This document shows, in pieces, positions 17,912-25,285 of a DNA stretch of 64,000 bases. Made by a program: the position numbers and the translations under genes. Source of the DNA: Nocardioides jejuensis (GTDB lineage Bacteria > Actinomycetota > Actinomycetes > Propionibacteriales > Nocardioidaceae); NCBI RefSeq assembly GCF_004337475.1, contig NZ_SJZJ01000014.1, positions 1-64,000 on the forward strand, read 5' to 3'. The number at the start of each line of letters is the position of its first letter. Positions within the stretch are counted from its first letter, which is position 1. The notes beneath the pieces are model-generated. The model saw nothing but the letters and a program-made list of their open reading frames with translations. It did no database searches and was not told the DNA's origin.

Positions 17912-18388
17912 GTGACGCGCAACGAGGTGCCCGAGCTCTCCGCTTCGATCCAGATCGCCGCCCCCGTCGAGGAGGTGTGGCAGCTCGTGAGTGATGTGAC
18001 GCGGATGCCCGAGTGGAGCCCACAGGTCCAGTCCGTGCGCCTGCGCAGCGGCTTCGACGAGGTGTCACTCGGGGCAGAGTTCACCAACCGCAACAGCCTC
18101 GGCGGCGGGCTCGACTGGACGACGCACGCCACCATCACCGCGTACGACGCTCCCCGCGAGGTCGCCTTCCGCGTCGAGGAGAACTGGGTGACCTGGCGCT
18201 TCGCCCTCTCCCCGACGGACGACGGCACCCTGCTCGTCCAGCACCGCGAGGCGCCCGACGGCATCTCCGACCTGTCGCAGCAACTCACTGACGGCTTCAT
18301 GGGCGGCACCGAGCAGTTCAGCGACACGATGCGCGCCGGCATGGCCGAGACGCTCGAGCGGATCAAGTCCGCTGCCGAGTTCCACTGA
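17912..18388 (+). CDS. SRPBCC (START-like) domain protein
   Basis: A 158-residue helix-grip fold protein. ASIQIAAPVEEVWQLVSDVT (about residues 8-27) is the canonical first strand and helix of polyketide-cyclase/dehydrase-type SRPBCC proteins, with MPEWSPQVQSV next and a long C-terminal helix ending TLERIKSAAEF. Such proteins bind hydrophobic ligands; no catalytic residues can be named. GTG 17912 is used, and GTG 17903 is possible. It sits 18 bp upstream of the dihydrofolate-reductase-like gene and is probably co-transcribed with it. Confidence 0.85.
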   Translation: MTRNEVPELSASIQIAAPVEEVWQLVSDVTRMPEWSPQVQSVRLRSGFDEVSLGAEFTNRNSLGGGLDWTTHATITAYDAPREVAFRVEENWVTWRFALSPTDDGTLLVQHREAPDGISDLSQQLTDGFMGGTEQFSDTMRAGMAETLERIKSAAEFH

Positions 18389-18406
18389 CCCACACCGGAG
18401 GCATTC

Positions 18407-19048
18407 ATGGCAGTCCGCGTCGACCTCAACGTCTCCCTCGACGGCTTCGCCACCACGACCGACCAGAGCCCGGAGAACCCCTTCGGCGAGGACTGGTCCC
18501 GCCTGACCGCGGCGTACGTCGCGACGAAGACGTTCCGCGAGCGGGTCCTCGGCGACCGATCGGGCGCGGGCACGACGGGAGTCGACGACCGCTACGCCGC
18601 GGCGTACTTCGAGGAGATCGGCGCCGAGATCATGGGCGCGGGCATGTTCGGACTGCACACCTTCCCCGACGACCCCGAGTGGAAGGGCTGGTGGGGCGAC
18701 GAGCCGCCGTTCCGCTGCCCGGTCTTCGTCCTGACCCACACGGCGCGGCCATCGATCACGTTCGACAACGGCACGTCGTTCCACTTCATCAGCGCGACGC
18801 CGCACGAGGCGCTCGCGCGGGCGCTCGAGGCGGCCGACGGCGCGGACGTGCGGATCGGTGGCGGCGCCTCGGTCGCGCGCTACTTCCTCGCCGCCGGCCT
18901 CGTGGACCAGCTGCACGTCGCGATCGCTCCGATCCTGCTCGGCAGCGGCATCCGGCTGTGGGACGACCTGCGCGGCCTCGAGGCGGGTTACCAGGTCACC
19001 AGCGAGACCGCGGAGAGCGGCACCGTCCACGTCACCTTCCGCCGGTAG
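18407..19048 (+). CDS. Dihydrofolate-reductase-family (RibD C-terminal type) protein
   Basis: A 213-residue cytoplasmic protein with the DHFR/RibD-C fold: RVDLNVSLDGFATT at the start, FVLTHTARPSITF centrally, and the NADPH-binding strand IGGGASVARYFLAAGLVDQL with APILLGSGIRLW near the end. This family reduces flavin precursors, pteridines or unrelated small molecules using NADPH; the real substrate is unknown. CGGAGG lies 6 nt before the ATG. Its 3' end overlaps the convergent membrane-protein gene by 17 bp. Confidence 0.88.
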   Translation: MAVRVDLNVSLDGFATTTDQSPENPFGEDWSRLTAAYVATKTFRERVLGDRSGAGTTGVDDRYAAAYFEEIGAEIMGAGMFGLHTFPDDPEWKGWWGDEPPFRCPVFVLTHTARPSITFDNGTSFHFISATPHEALARALEAADGADVRIGGGASVARYFLAAGLVDQLHVAIAPILLGSGIRLWDDLRGLEAGYQVTSETAESGTVHVTFRR

Positions 19049-19433
19049 GCCTCCGGACGACGAGAGCCAGCGCAGCCACGGCGGCCACGAGCTCCGCGAC
19101 GAAGCTCGCCGTCTTCCCGGCGAACCACAGTGGTTCGTACATGTCCGGAAGCGGCCCGATCCGCCCCGGATCCATCCAGGTGTACGCCGCGACGGCAGCC
19201 GCTCCCCCCGCGGCGACGGCCAGCGCCGCGAGCGCAGTCCACCGACGCGGCCACACCACGACCCCCACGGCCGCGAGCGCCGCGGCGACTCCTTCGATGC
19301 GAAACAGCGTCGCCTGGCTGACCACCGACGTGGCGACGAGGCGGTAGTCGTCGGCGTACCGCAGGTGCACCCAGGCGTCCACGGCCAGGCCGCCCACCAC
19401 GAGCGGGACGAGCAACCACCGGCGCAGGTCCAT
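19032..19433 (-). CDS. Four-helix membrane protein in the SigL-type divergon
   Basis: A 133-residue protein with about four membrane segments (WLLVPLVVGGLAVDAWVHL, a helix around residue 50, AALAVAAGGAAAVAAYTW, and SFVAELVAAVAALALVV). There is no recognised family. It begins 14 nt downstream of where a minus-strand SigL-type promoter (19454-19481) would initiate. That promoter shares its -35 palindrome with the promoter of the lipoprotein-sigma-anti-sigma genes. This makes it a likely member of the sigma factor regulon, pointing to an envelope-stress or redox-linked role (inference). Confidence 0.75.
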   Translation of the reverse strand: MDLRRWLLVPLVVGGLAVDAWVHLRYADDYRLVATSVVSQATLFRIEGVAAALAAVGVVVWPRRWTALAALAVAAGGAAAVAAYTWMDPGRIGPLPDMYEPLWFAGKTASFVAELVAAVAALALVVRRPTGGR

Positions 19434-19453
19434 GGCACGCCTCCTTCTCGCGT

Positions 19454-19481
19454 GACACGAGACGCGGCCGCGGACGGTTCA
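19454..19481 (-). promoter_or_regulatory. SigL-type promoter, minus strand
   Basis: On the minus strand, TGAACC (19481-19476), a 16-nt spacer and CGTGTC (19459-19454) match the bipartite sequence known for mycobacterial SigL promoters. It lies 21 bp ahead of the four-helix membrane-protein gene. It shares the palindrome GGTTCACGGTGAACC with an identical promoter on the other strand. Confidence 0.75.
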
Positions 19482-19484
19482 CGG

Positions 19485-19512
19485 TGAACCATCCGGCCTC
19501 CCGCCTCGTGTC
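19485..19512 (+). promoter_or_regulatory. SigL-type promoter, plus strand
   Basis: TGAACC (19485-19490), a 16-nt spacer and CGTGTC (19507-19512) form the same bipartite promoter facing the lipoprotein, sigma and anti-sigma genes. This implies autoregulation of the sigma factor. Sequence, spacing and -10 are identical to the opposing copy. Confidence 0.78.
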
Positions 19513-19562
19513 ACTGGGGACGGCGGCGCCGAGCCGCATGGACACAGCGAAACGAGGACGCC

Positions 19563-20099
19563 ATGGACGCGACACGACACGGGCAGCCCGCGCGGGCGGG
19601 CGCGGCGGCGCTGGTCGGCCTTGCCGCCGCCCTGCTGGCCGGCTGCGGCGGCTCGACCCCCGCGGACTCGGGCAGCGGCGAAGGCCCGGAGCAGATCGGG
19701 ACGGCCACCGGCGAGTACGGCACCTACCTGACTGCGGACGACGGCAAGGCCGTCTACCTATGGGAGGGCGACCACAGCGGTACGTCGGCCTGCTCGGGGG
19801 CCTGCGCAGGCGCGTGGCCGCCGGTCCTCACCGACGGCGCACCCCACGCCGGCAGCGGGGTGGCCACCGGCCAGCTCGGCACCGTCAAGCGGTCGGACGG
19901 GACGACCCAGGTCACCTACGCCGGCCACCCCCTCTATTACTACGCAGGCGACGGCAGCGCGGGCAGCACCAACGGCGAGGGAAGCAAGGGCTTCGGCGCC
20001 GCTTGGTGGCTCGTCGCACCGGGCGGCACCGCGGTCATGGAGAAGGACGAGTCGCCCTCCCCGACGGACTCCTCGTCGTCCGACGACGGTGGCTACTGA
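19563..20099 (+). CDS. Lipoprotein with COG4315-type repeats
   Basis: A 178-residue exported protein: residues 1-28 are a lipoprotein signal with lipobox LAGC (Cys about 28). Two copies of the secreted-lipoprotein repeat follow: YLTADDGKAVYLWEGD with a paired-cysteine loop SACSGACAGAWPP, and TYAGHPLYYYAGDGSAG ending in FGAAWWLV. The family is widespread in bacteria and has no agreed activity; the cysteine pair could be a redox or metal site. GAGG precedes the ATG. It is the first gene behind the SigL-type promoter, so it is probably under control of the sigma factor encoded next. Confidence 0.87.
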   Translation: MDATRHGQPARAGAAALVGLAAALLAGCGGSTPADSGSGEGPEQIGTATGEYGTYLTADDGKAVYLWEGDHSGTSACSGACAGAWPPVLTDGAPHAGSGVATGQLGTVKRSDGTTQVTYAGHPLYYYAGDGSAGSTNGEGSKGFGAAWWLVAPGGTAVMEKDESPSPTDSSSSDDGGY

Positions 20100-20163
20100 C
20101 CGGGCCGGCGCTCCCCGCGCCGGTGCTCCCCGCGCCGGTGAATCCGGGAGCACACTGGAGGAC

Positions 20164-20682
20164 GTGACCGCGCGTCCGCTCCGCGACGACGGCCTGCTCC
20201 GCGCCCTGCACGACGAGCACGGCCCGGCGTTGTGGCACTACGCGCTCGGCCTGACCGGCGGCGACGTGGCGCATGCGGAGGACGTCGTCCAGGAGACGCT
20301 CCTGCGGGCCTGGCGGCACCCTCAGGCGTTCGAACCGCGACGGGGATCGCCCCGTGCCTGGCTCTACACGGTGGCGCGGCACATCGTCGTCGACGACCAC
20401 CGCTCCGCCCGCAGCCGGCACGAGGCGGCGACCGGTCGCGTGCCCGAGCAGGAGGTGCCGGACGAGACGACGCACGTGCTCGACCAGGCCCTGATCAGCG
20501 AGGCCCTCGCGCGCCTCTCGACCGAGCATCGCGCGGTGCTCCAGGAGTGCTACTACCGCGGCCGCAGCGTCGCCGAGGCGGCCGTCGTGCTGGGCATCCC
20601 GCCCGGCACCGTGAAGTCCCGGACCCACTACGCCCTGCAGGCGCTGCGCCTGGCGGTCGACGAGCTCGGAGGTGAGCGATGA
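20164..20682 (+). CDS. sigL: ECF sigma factor, SigL type
   Basis: A 172-residue extracytoplasmic-function sigma factor. Region 2 covers LLRALHDEHGPALWHYALGL to RAWLYTVARHIVVDDHRSA, with the DVVQETLLRAWRHP recognition segment. Region 4 covers ALARLSTEHRAVLQECYYRG to PPGTVKSRTHYALQALRL. By recall it is closest to mycobacterial SigL. GTG 20164 is preferred because TGGAGG precedes it and the N-terminus then fits SigL length; GTG 20089, overlapping the lipoprotein gene, would add a repetitive AGAPRAGAPRAG stretch. It should direct RNA polymerase to TGAACC-N16-CGTGTC promoters, including its own. Confidence 0.88.
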   Translation: MTARPLRDDGLLRALHDEHGPALWHYALGLTGGDVAHAEDVVQETLLRAWRHPQAFEPRRGSPRAWLYTVARHIVVDDHRSARSRHEAATGRVPEQEVPDETTHVLDQALISEALARLSTEHRAVLQECYYRGRSVAEAAVVLGIPPGTVKSRTHYALQALRLAVDELGGER

Positions 20683-21311
20683 GCACCGATCCCTGGGAGT
20701 ACGCCGACGCGGCCTACGCGCTGGGCGCGCTCGAGCCCGACGAGCGGGCGGCGTTCGAGAGGCATCTCGCGAGCTGTGAGGCGTGCCGGTCACGCGTGAC
20801 GTCGGCCGGATCCGCCGTCGGCCTGCTGGCGCGCGGAGAGAGCCCGGACACTCCCCCGCTTCCGGCGACGCTACTGCCCGGGCTGCTGCACCAGGCGCGA
20901 CGTGTGCGACGGCGCAGGCTCGTGGTGACCGGCGCACTGAGCGGCGTGGCCGCGGCCTGCGTCCTCGCGGTCGTCCTGGTCGCGGCCCCGCTCCGCGACG
21001 GTCCCGCGCGCGAGCCGATGGCCCAGGTCGGCCACCCGCCGATCAGCGCCGAGGCCGCCGTCGTACCCACCGCATGGGGGACGCGGATCACCCTCACCTG
21101 CCGCTATCTGGGCGAGCCAGCCGGCTACCGCTACGCCCTGCGCGTGCGTGGCACCGACGGCACTGTCACGACCCTCGGGACCTGGTCGCTCGGCGATCGC
21201 GACGTCACCTTCACCGGCGGCACGGCCCTGCCGGTCGCGGAGATCGCCGCCGTGGAGGTGACGGACGGGAGCGGCACGACGCTCCTCACCCTTGACCACC
21301 CGGGCGCCTGA
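20679..21311 (+). CDS. rslA: Zinc-binding membrane anti-sigma factor
   Basis: A 210-residue protein with a cytoplasmic zinc-associated anti-sigma domain. [20 protein letters not shown] is followed by CEAC, giving H31-x3-C35-x2-C38 (approximate numbering), the ligand set that releases the sigma factor when oxidised in SigL/RslA systems. One membrane helix at about residues 88-108 ([20 protein letters not shown]) leads to an extracellular beta domain. Its ATG overlaps the sigma stop as ATGA, so the pair is coupled. It holds the sigma factor inactive until an envelope or redox signal arrives (family knowledge). Confidence 0.88.
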   Translation: MSTDPWEYADAAYALGALEPDERAAFERHLASCEACRSRVTSAGSAVGLLARGESPDTPPLPATLLPGLLHQARRVRRRRLVVTGALSGVAAACVLAVVLVAAPLRDGPAREPMAQVGHPPISAEAAVVPTAWGTRITLTCRYLGEPAGYRYALRVRGTDGTVTTLGTWSLGDRDVTFTGGTALPVAEIAAVEVTDGSGTTLLTLDHPGA

Positions 21312-21327
21312 AAGGGGCCGAGCCCGA

Positions 21328-21768
21328 TCAGGCGTCGTCGAGGTGGGCGATCAGGACATTGAGCTCGTCGCGCAGGCTGACGACCGAGGACCGATCCAGA
21401 TCCATGGCCGACGCGAGTCGCAGCGGCACGTCGGCGACCTGCTCGCGCAGCGCGCGGCCTGCGGCGGTCAGCTCGATCAGGACCCGGCGCTCGTCCTCCG
21501 CATCGCGGCGGCGCTCCACCCGACCCGCCAGCTCGAGTCGCTTGAGCAGCGGCGTGAGCGTGCCGGAGTCGAGCCGCAACCGGTTGCCCAGGGCGCTGAC
21601 CGTGACCGGCTCCCCGGCCTCCCACAGCACCAGCATCACCAGGTACTGCGGGTAGGTCAGCCCGGTGCCGGTGAGCAGCGCGGCGTACTGCTTCGTGACG
21701 GCGCGCGTGGCGGCGTACAGCGGGAAGCAGAGCTGCTGGTCGAGGGCGAGCTGCGGGAAGTCGGGCAC
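21328..21768 (-). CDS. ohrR: MarR-family peroxide sensor OhrR
   Basis: A 146-residue winged-helix repressor. The N-terminus [20 protein letters not shown] holds the single reactive cysteine, C14, in the position conserved in one-Cys OhrR proteins. The winged helix runs through [20 protein letters not shown] and [19 protein letters not shown]. Organic hydroperoxides oxidise the cysteine and release DNA. The start is GTG (21768); GGGG sits just upstream. It is divergent from ohr with 53 bp between starts, which contain the likely operator, so it represses ohr and probably itself. Confidence 0.92.
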   Translation of the reverse strand: MPDFPQLALDQQLCFPLYAATRAVTKQYAALLTGTGLTYPQYLVMLVLWEAGEPVTVSALGNRLRLDSGTLTPLLKRLELAGRVERRRDAEDERRVLIELTAAGRALREQVADVPLRLASAMDLDRSSVVSLRDELNVLIAHLDDA

Positions 21769-21797
21769 GTCCCCATGTTAACCCCTTGCGTCATTCG

Positions 21798-21822
21798 ATT
21801 GTGCGCAATACAGTTGTGCACA
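21798..21822. promoter_or_regulatory. Probable OhrR operator
   Basis: ATTGTGCGCAAT (21798-21809), with ATTG/CAAT arms, is followed by the 8-bp palindrome TGTGCACA (21815-21822), which touches the ohr start codon. Both lie in the ohrR/ohr intergenic region, where OhrR proteins bind AT-flanked palindromes. The position suggests a block on ohr transcription or translation start. Confidence 0.55.
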
Positions 21823-22235
21823 TGACCGCTCTTTACACAGCCACCGCCGTCAGCACCGGCGACGCCCGCAACGGCCACGTCTCCTCGACCGACGGCCTCC
21901 TCGACCTCGACGTCCGCATGCCGAAGGAGCTCGGCGGCGCCGGCGGCGCCACCAACCCCGAGCAGCTCTTCGCCGCCGGCTACGCGGCCTGCTTCCACTC
22001 GGCGCTCAAGCTGGTCGGCGGCAAGGCCCAGGCCGACCTGAGCGACACCGAGGTCGTCGCCGACGTCTCCCTGCACGCCGACGACCTGGGCTTCGCGCTC
22101 TCCGTCCAGCTCGAGGTCACCATCCCGAACGTCGACGCCGGCACCGCCCAGAAGCTCGTCGACGCCGCCCACCAGGTCTGCCCCTACTCCCGCGCGACCC
22201 GCGGCAACGTCGAGGTCACGCTGACCGTCGCCTGA
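21822..22235 (+). CDS. ohr: Organic hydroperoxide resistance protein
   Basis: A thiol peroxidase of the Ohr/OsmC fold (137 aa) that reduces organic hydroperoxides. The two redox cysteines are present: C57 in AAGYAACFHSAL and C120 in HQVCPYSRATRGN. The N-terminus LYTATAVSTGDARNGHVSS is family-typical. In Actinobacteria the reducing thiol is thought to be lipoyl- or mycothiol-linked, and mshB is elsewhere in this window. The ATG at 21822 is chosen; the upstream 12 codons are not family-like and lie over the operator. Confidence 0.95.
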   Translation: MTALYTATAVSTGDARNGHVSSTDGLLDLDVRMPKELGGAGGATNPEQLFAAGYAACFHSALKLVGGKAQADLSDTEVVADVSLHADDLGFALSVQLEVTIPNVDAGTAQKLVDAAHQVCPYSRATRGNVEVTLTVA

Positions 22236-22246
22236 CGGCAGTTCGA

Positions 22247-22534
22247 TCAGCGGGTGCCGAGCCGGAGTCCGACCCGGACGACGTCACCGATCTCGACACC
22301 CGCTGCTCGCCGCACCGCCACCTTGAGTGGCAACGCGCACTGCTCGCCGTAGGGGAAGGTCGCTGTCCGGAACGCCGTCTCCCCGATGCGCGCCTCGACC
22401 GGGATCTGCCCCCAGTAGACGAGCTCGCGCCCGACCTCCCGGAGCTCGTCGCTCTCGTCGGGCGGGATCACCACGAAGAAGTACGGCGACGGCCCGCGCC
22501 ACTCGATGACCTCGCCCTCGAACTCCCACTCCAC
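22247..22534 (-). CDS. DUF1905-domain protein
   Basis: A 95-residue protein beginning VEWEFEGEVIEWRGPSPYFF, the characteristic opening of DUF1905 proteins, with VVIPPDESDELREVGRELVY and the ending EIGDVVRVGLRL. It is a small beta-barrel-like domain often fused to a YdeI-type C-terminal domain, which is absent here, so this is the stand-alone form. It starts at GTG 22534; GGCAGG directly abuts it. Its 3' end faces ohr, 11 bp away. The function is unknown. Confidence 0.8.
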   Translation of the reverse strand: MEWEFEGEVIEWRGPSPYFFVVIPPDESDELREVGRELVYWGQIPVEARIGETAFRTATFPYGEQCALPLKVAVRRAAGVEIGDVVRVGLRLGTR

Positions 22535-22583
22535 CCTGCCGACCGTAGCCCGGCACACCGACAAGCGGTTCGCCCGCGCGCCC

Positions 22584-22642
22584 CGATACCGATCAGTACG
22601 GCCCCACAATCGTCCACTGCGGGGCCGTACTGATCGGTATCG
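22584..22642. repeat. Perfect 22-bp inverted repeat
   Basis: Positions 22584-22605 and 22621-22642 are exact reverse complements around a 15-nt loop (inner text GATCAGTACGGCCCC). It stands 50 bp upstream of the DUF1905 gene start in the 269-bp gap before ychF. The length and perfection are more than most actinobacterial terminators, and there is no T-run. Confidence 0.75.
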
Positions 22643-22666
22643 CAAGCGGACAACCCGAAATGAACG

Positions 22667-22699
22667 CGACCCCGGCAGCCAAGGCGGCTGCCGGGGTCG
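22667..22699 (-). terminator. Probable ychF terminator
   Basis: Perfect 14-bp arms (22667-22680 and 22686-22699) around a 5-nt loop. On the minus strand the stem is followed by GCGTTCATTTCGGG, a short T-containing tail. It lies about 105 bp after the ychF stop. Confidence 0.65.
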
Positions 22700-22710
22700 T
22701 CGTACGAGAT

Positions 22711-22810
22711 GGATCAGACGGTCACCATTTCGTCTGACGTCCTGCGGGGCTCGCCTCCGCCACACCTCGCTGCGCTCGGCGTGACTCCGGCTCACTCCTC
22801 GGATCAGACG
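22711..22810. repeat. Ten-bp direct repeat bracketing an 80-bp segment
   Basis: GGATCAGACG occurs at 22711-22720 and again at 22801-22810, where it overlaps the ychF stop region. The 80 bp between are GC-rich, contain CACCTCGCTGCGCTCGGCG-type text and code for nothing obvious. This looks like a small insertion with duplicated target, or a local duplication of the gene end. Confidence 0.5.
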
Positions 22811-23877
22811 TTGAAGCGCCACTCGCAGACGTCGCCGTCCTGCATGACGTACTCCTTGCCCTCGATGCGGACCTTGCCGAGCTCCTTGGCCTTGACCACG
22901 GAGCCGGCCGCGATCAGGTCGTCGAAGGCGATGACCTCGCCCTTGATGAAGCCCTTCTGGAAGTCGGTGTGGATCGCACCAGCGGCCTCGGGGGCGGTGG
23001 CGCCCTTCTTGATCTCCCAGGCGCGCACCTCCTTCGGGCCGGCCGTGAGGTAGGTCTGCAGGCCGAGGGTGTCGAAGCCGACGCGCGCGAGCTGGTCCAG
23101 GCCCGACTCGGGGATGCCGAGGTCGTTGAGCATCTCGAGGGCCTCGTCGGCCTCCATCTCGATCAGCTCGGACTCGATCTTCGCGTCGAGGAAGATCGCC
23201 TCCGCGGGCGCCACGAGGGCGCGCATCTGGTCCTTGAGCGCCTCGTCGGCGAGCTCGTCGGTGTCGCAGTTGAAGACGTAGATGAAGGGCTTCGCGGTCA
23301 GCAGGGTGAGCTCGCGCAGGTGCTCGGCCTCGATCTTCGTGGCGATGACCGGCGTGCCGGCCTCGAGCGCTTCCTTGGCCTGCTTCACGGCCTCGAGCTT
23401 GGCCACGGACTCCTTCTTGATCCGCGCCTCCTTCTCCAGCCGCGGGATCGCCTTCTCCACCGTCTCGATGTCGGCGAGGATCAGCTCGGTCTTGATCGTC
23501 TCGATGTCCGAGCCCGGGTCGACCTTGCCGTCGACATGCGTGACGTCCTCGTCGCGGAAGACGCGGGTCACCTGGCAGATCGCAGCGGCCTCACGGATGT
23601 GCGCGAGGAACTTGTTGCCCAGGCCCTCACCCTGCGACGCGCCACGGACGATGCCCGCGATGTCGACGAACTCGACGGTGGCCGGCAGCAGCTTCTGCGA
23701 GCCGTAGATCTTCGCGAGCTCGGCCAGGCGCGGGTCGGGGACACCCACGACGCCGACGTTCGGCTCGATCGTGGCGAACGGGTAGTTCGCCGCGAGCACG
23801 TTGTTCTTGGTCAGCGCGTTGAAGAGCGTCGACTTGCCCGCGTTGGGGAGACCGACGATTCCGATAGTGAGAGCCAC
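22804..23877 (-). CDS. ychF: Redox-regulated ATPase YchF (OLA1-like)
   Basis: A 357-residue Obg-family P-loop protein that binds ribosomes and hydrolyses ATP in preference to GTP. The P-loop GLPNAGKSTLFN is at residues 8-19, switch/G3 DIAG with GIVRGASQGEGLGNKFL at about 70-90, a coiled-coil insert centres on about 135-165, and a TGS domain closes the protein (KGATAPEAAGAIHTDFQKGF to VMQDGDVCEWRFNV). This is full length for the family. It probably shares a transcript only with itself; HMG-CoA reductase lies 21 bp upstream on the same strand and could read through. Confidence 0.96.
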   Translation of the reverse strand: MALTIGIVGLPNAGKSTLFNALTKNNVLAANYPFATIEPNVGVVGVPDPRLAELAKIYGSQKLLPATVEFVDIAGIVRGASQGEGLGNKFLAHIREAAAICQVTRVFRDEDVTHVDGKVDPGSDIETIKTELILADIETVEKAIPRLEKEARIKKESVAKLEAVKQAKEALEAGTPVIATKIEAEHLRELTLLTAKPFIYVFNCDTDELADEALKDQMRALVAPAEAIFLDAKIESELIEMEADEALEMLNDLGIPESGLDQLARVGFDTLGLQTYLTAGPKEVRAWEIKKGATAPEAAGAIHTDFQKGFIKGEVIAFDDLIAAGSVVKAKELGKVRIEGKEYVMQDGDVCEWRFNV

Positions 23878-23898
23878 GGGGCGGAATTCTACGGGGGA

Positions 23899-25143
23899 TT
23901 ACGGGCGGTTCCGACCGAGGTCGTCGTGGGCCTGCACCCACTCCTCCGCGACGACGGCCGCACCGAGCGACAGCTCCCCCGCCAGCACCGTCGCGGCGAT
24001 GATCTCGGCCAGCTTGCGGGCCTTGCCCGCGCCGTAGCAGTCCATGATCTCGAGGCCTTCGCGCTGGGTCGCGAGGCCGGTGCCGCCGCCGTACGTCGCG
24101 ATGATCAGCGACGGGAGGGTGACCGAGACGTACAGGTCGCCGTTCGGGAGGAGCTCCGTGAAGCCGTAGAGCGCGGAGGACTCCGCGACGTTGGCGACGT
24201 CCTGGCCGGTCGCGATGAAGATCGCGGTGATGCCATTGGCGGAGTGATTTCCGTTGTTGTTCGTCACCGACATGATCGAGCCGAGCTGGCCCTTGAGACG
24301 GGCGGCGAAGAGCTTGTCCGTCGAGACGTTGAGGTGCTTCAGCACCAGATCGGCGGGCAGGGTCGCCTCGGCGACGACCCGCTTGCCGCGCGTGTGGAGC
24401 ATGTTGACGACCGACGTCTTCTTGTCGGTGGCGAACTGACCCTCGAGCACGAAGTGCAGCTCTCCCGGGTAGTTGAGCTTGATCCAGGCGCACGCGGCGA
24501 ACGTCGCCTTGCCGGTCATGTTCTGACCCGCGGCGTCGCCGGTGGAGTAGTTGAAGCGCGTGTAGAGCAGCTTGGAGACCGAGAACTGCTGGATCTCGAG
24601 CAGCTTGCCGGTCGTCGTGGTCGTCTCCGCTGCCGCGGCGACCTCGTCGAAGTGCTCCGTCAGCCACTCGCCGAACGCACGCGCCTCGCGCGCGGACTCG
24701 AAGGAGAAGACGGGAGCGCGCTGCATCTTGTCGTCGAGGACGGTGGTCGTGATGCCGCCGGCCTCGCGGAACAGCTTCATCCCGCGCGAGTACGACGCGA
24801 CGAGCGTGCCCTCCGTGGTGGCGAGCGGCACCAGGAACTCACCCTGGGCGTGCTCACCGTTGACCAGCAGCGGACCCGCCAGACCCACCGGCACCTGCGC
24901 GACGCCCAAGAAGTTCTCGATGTTGCCCGGCAGGGTTTGTGGGTCGAGCGAGAAGTGCCTCATGTGCGGCTGGTCCGCGCCGGTCGCGGCGGCGAGGAAC
25001 TCCTGCCGCGCGCCGATCGCCTCGGCGGAGTAGTCGTCGCTGCGGTCTCGGGGAATCCGGAGGTCGGTCACGACCGCGAGCATCGCACCCGAGCTGCCGA
25101 CAGGTGCACAGGACACGCTGTCCAGTGCATCGGCGGCGGCCAT
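23899..25143 (-). CDS. Hydroxymethylglutaryl-CoA reductase, class I-like
   Basis: Converts HMG-CoA to mevalonate with NADPH, normally the committed step of the mevalonate route. All four catalytic residues are placed as in class I enzymes: E111 in LATTEGTLVAS, K212 in GQNMTGKATF, D315 in ATGQDVANV and H406 in VQAHDDLGRNR. The 414-residue protein is soluble with no membrane anchor. The ATG at 25143 has AGG upstream; ATG 25083 is an alternative. No other mevalonate gene is in the window and ispH of the MEP pathway is 9 kb away, so its physiological role is unclear. The longer frame to 25497 is not supported. Confidence 0.9.
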   Translation of the reverse strand: MAAADALDSVSCAPVGSSGAMLAVVTDLRIPRDRSDDYSAEAIGARQEFLAAATGADQPHMRHFSLDPQTLPGNIENFLGVAQVPVGLAGPLLVNGEHAQGEFLVPLATTEGTLVASYSRGMKLFREAGGITTTVLDDKMQRAPVFSFESAREARAFGEWLTEHFDEVAAAAETTTTTGKLLEIQQFSVSKLLYTRFNYSTGDAAGQNMTGKATFAACAWIKLNYPGELHFVLEGQFATDKKTSVVNMLHTRGKRVVAEATLPADLVLKHLNVSTDKLFAARLKGQLGSIMSVTNNNGNHSANGITAIFIATGQDVANVAESSALYGFTELLPNGDLYVSVTLPSLIIATYGGGTGLATQREGLEIMDCYGAGKARKLAEIIAATVLAGELSLGAAVVAEEWVQAHDDLGRNRP

Positions 25144-25285
25144 GAACCTGTTGGCCCGTGAGCAAAGAGTTACGCCGCCCGTCACCCGCCGACGAATCCG
25201 CGGAACAGGGACGGCGGAGAGTACGGATCGCCGAGGCAGCCCCGATGGAGAGGCCGCCACCCCGTGCCGCCGAGAGGAGTCCACG

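Noticed and set aside
20101..20160. Coding extension of the sigma factor through a GCGCCGGTGCTCCCC repeat
   Set aside because: The GTG at 20089 would encode AGAPRAGAPRAG. The later GTG at 20164 has a ribosome site and gives the usual SigL length, though the earlier start is not excluded.
22969..25161. A 730-codon plus-strand frame over ychF and the HMG-CoA reductase gene
   Set aside because: Antisense shadow of two well-conserved genes. It has no recognisable domain and crosses an intergenic junction.
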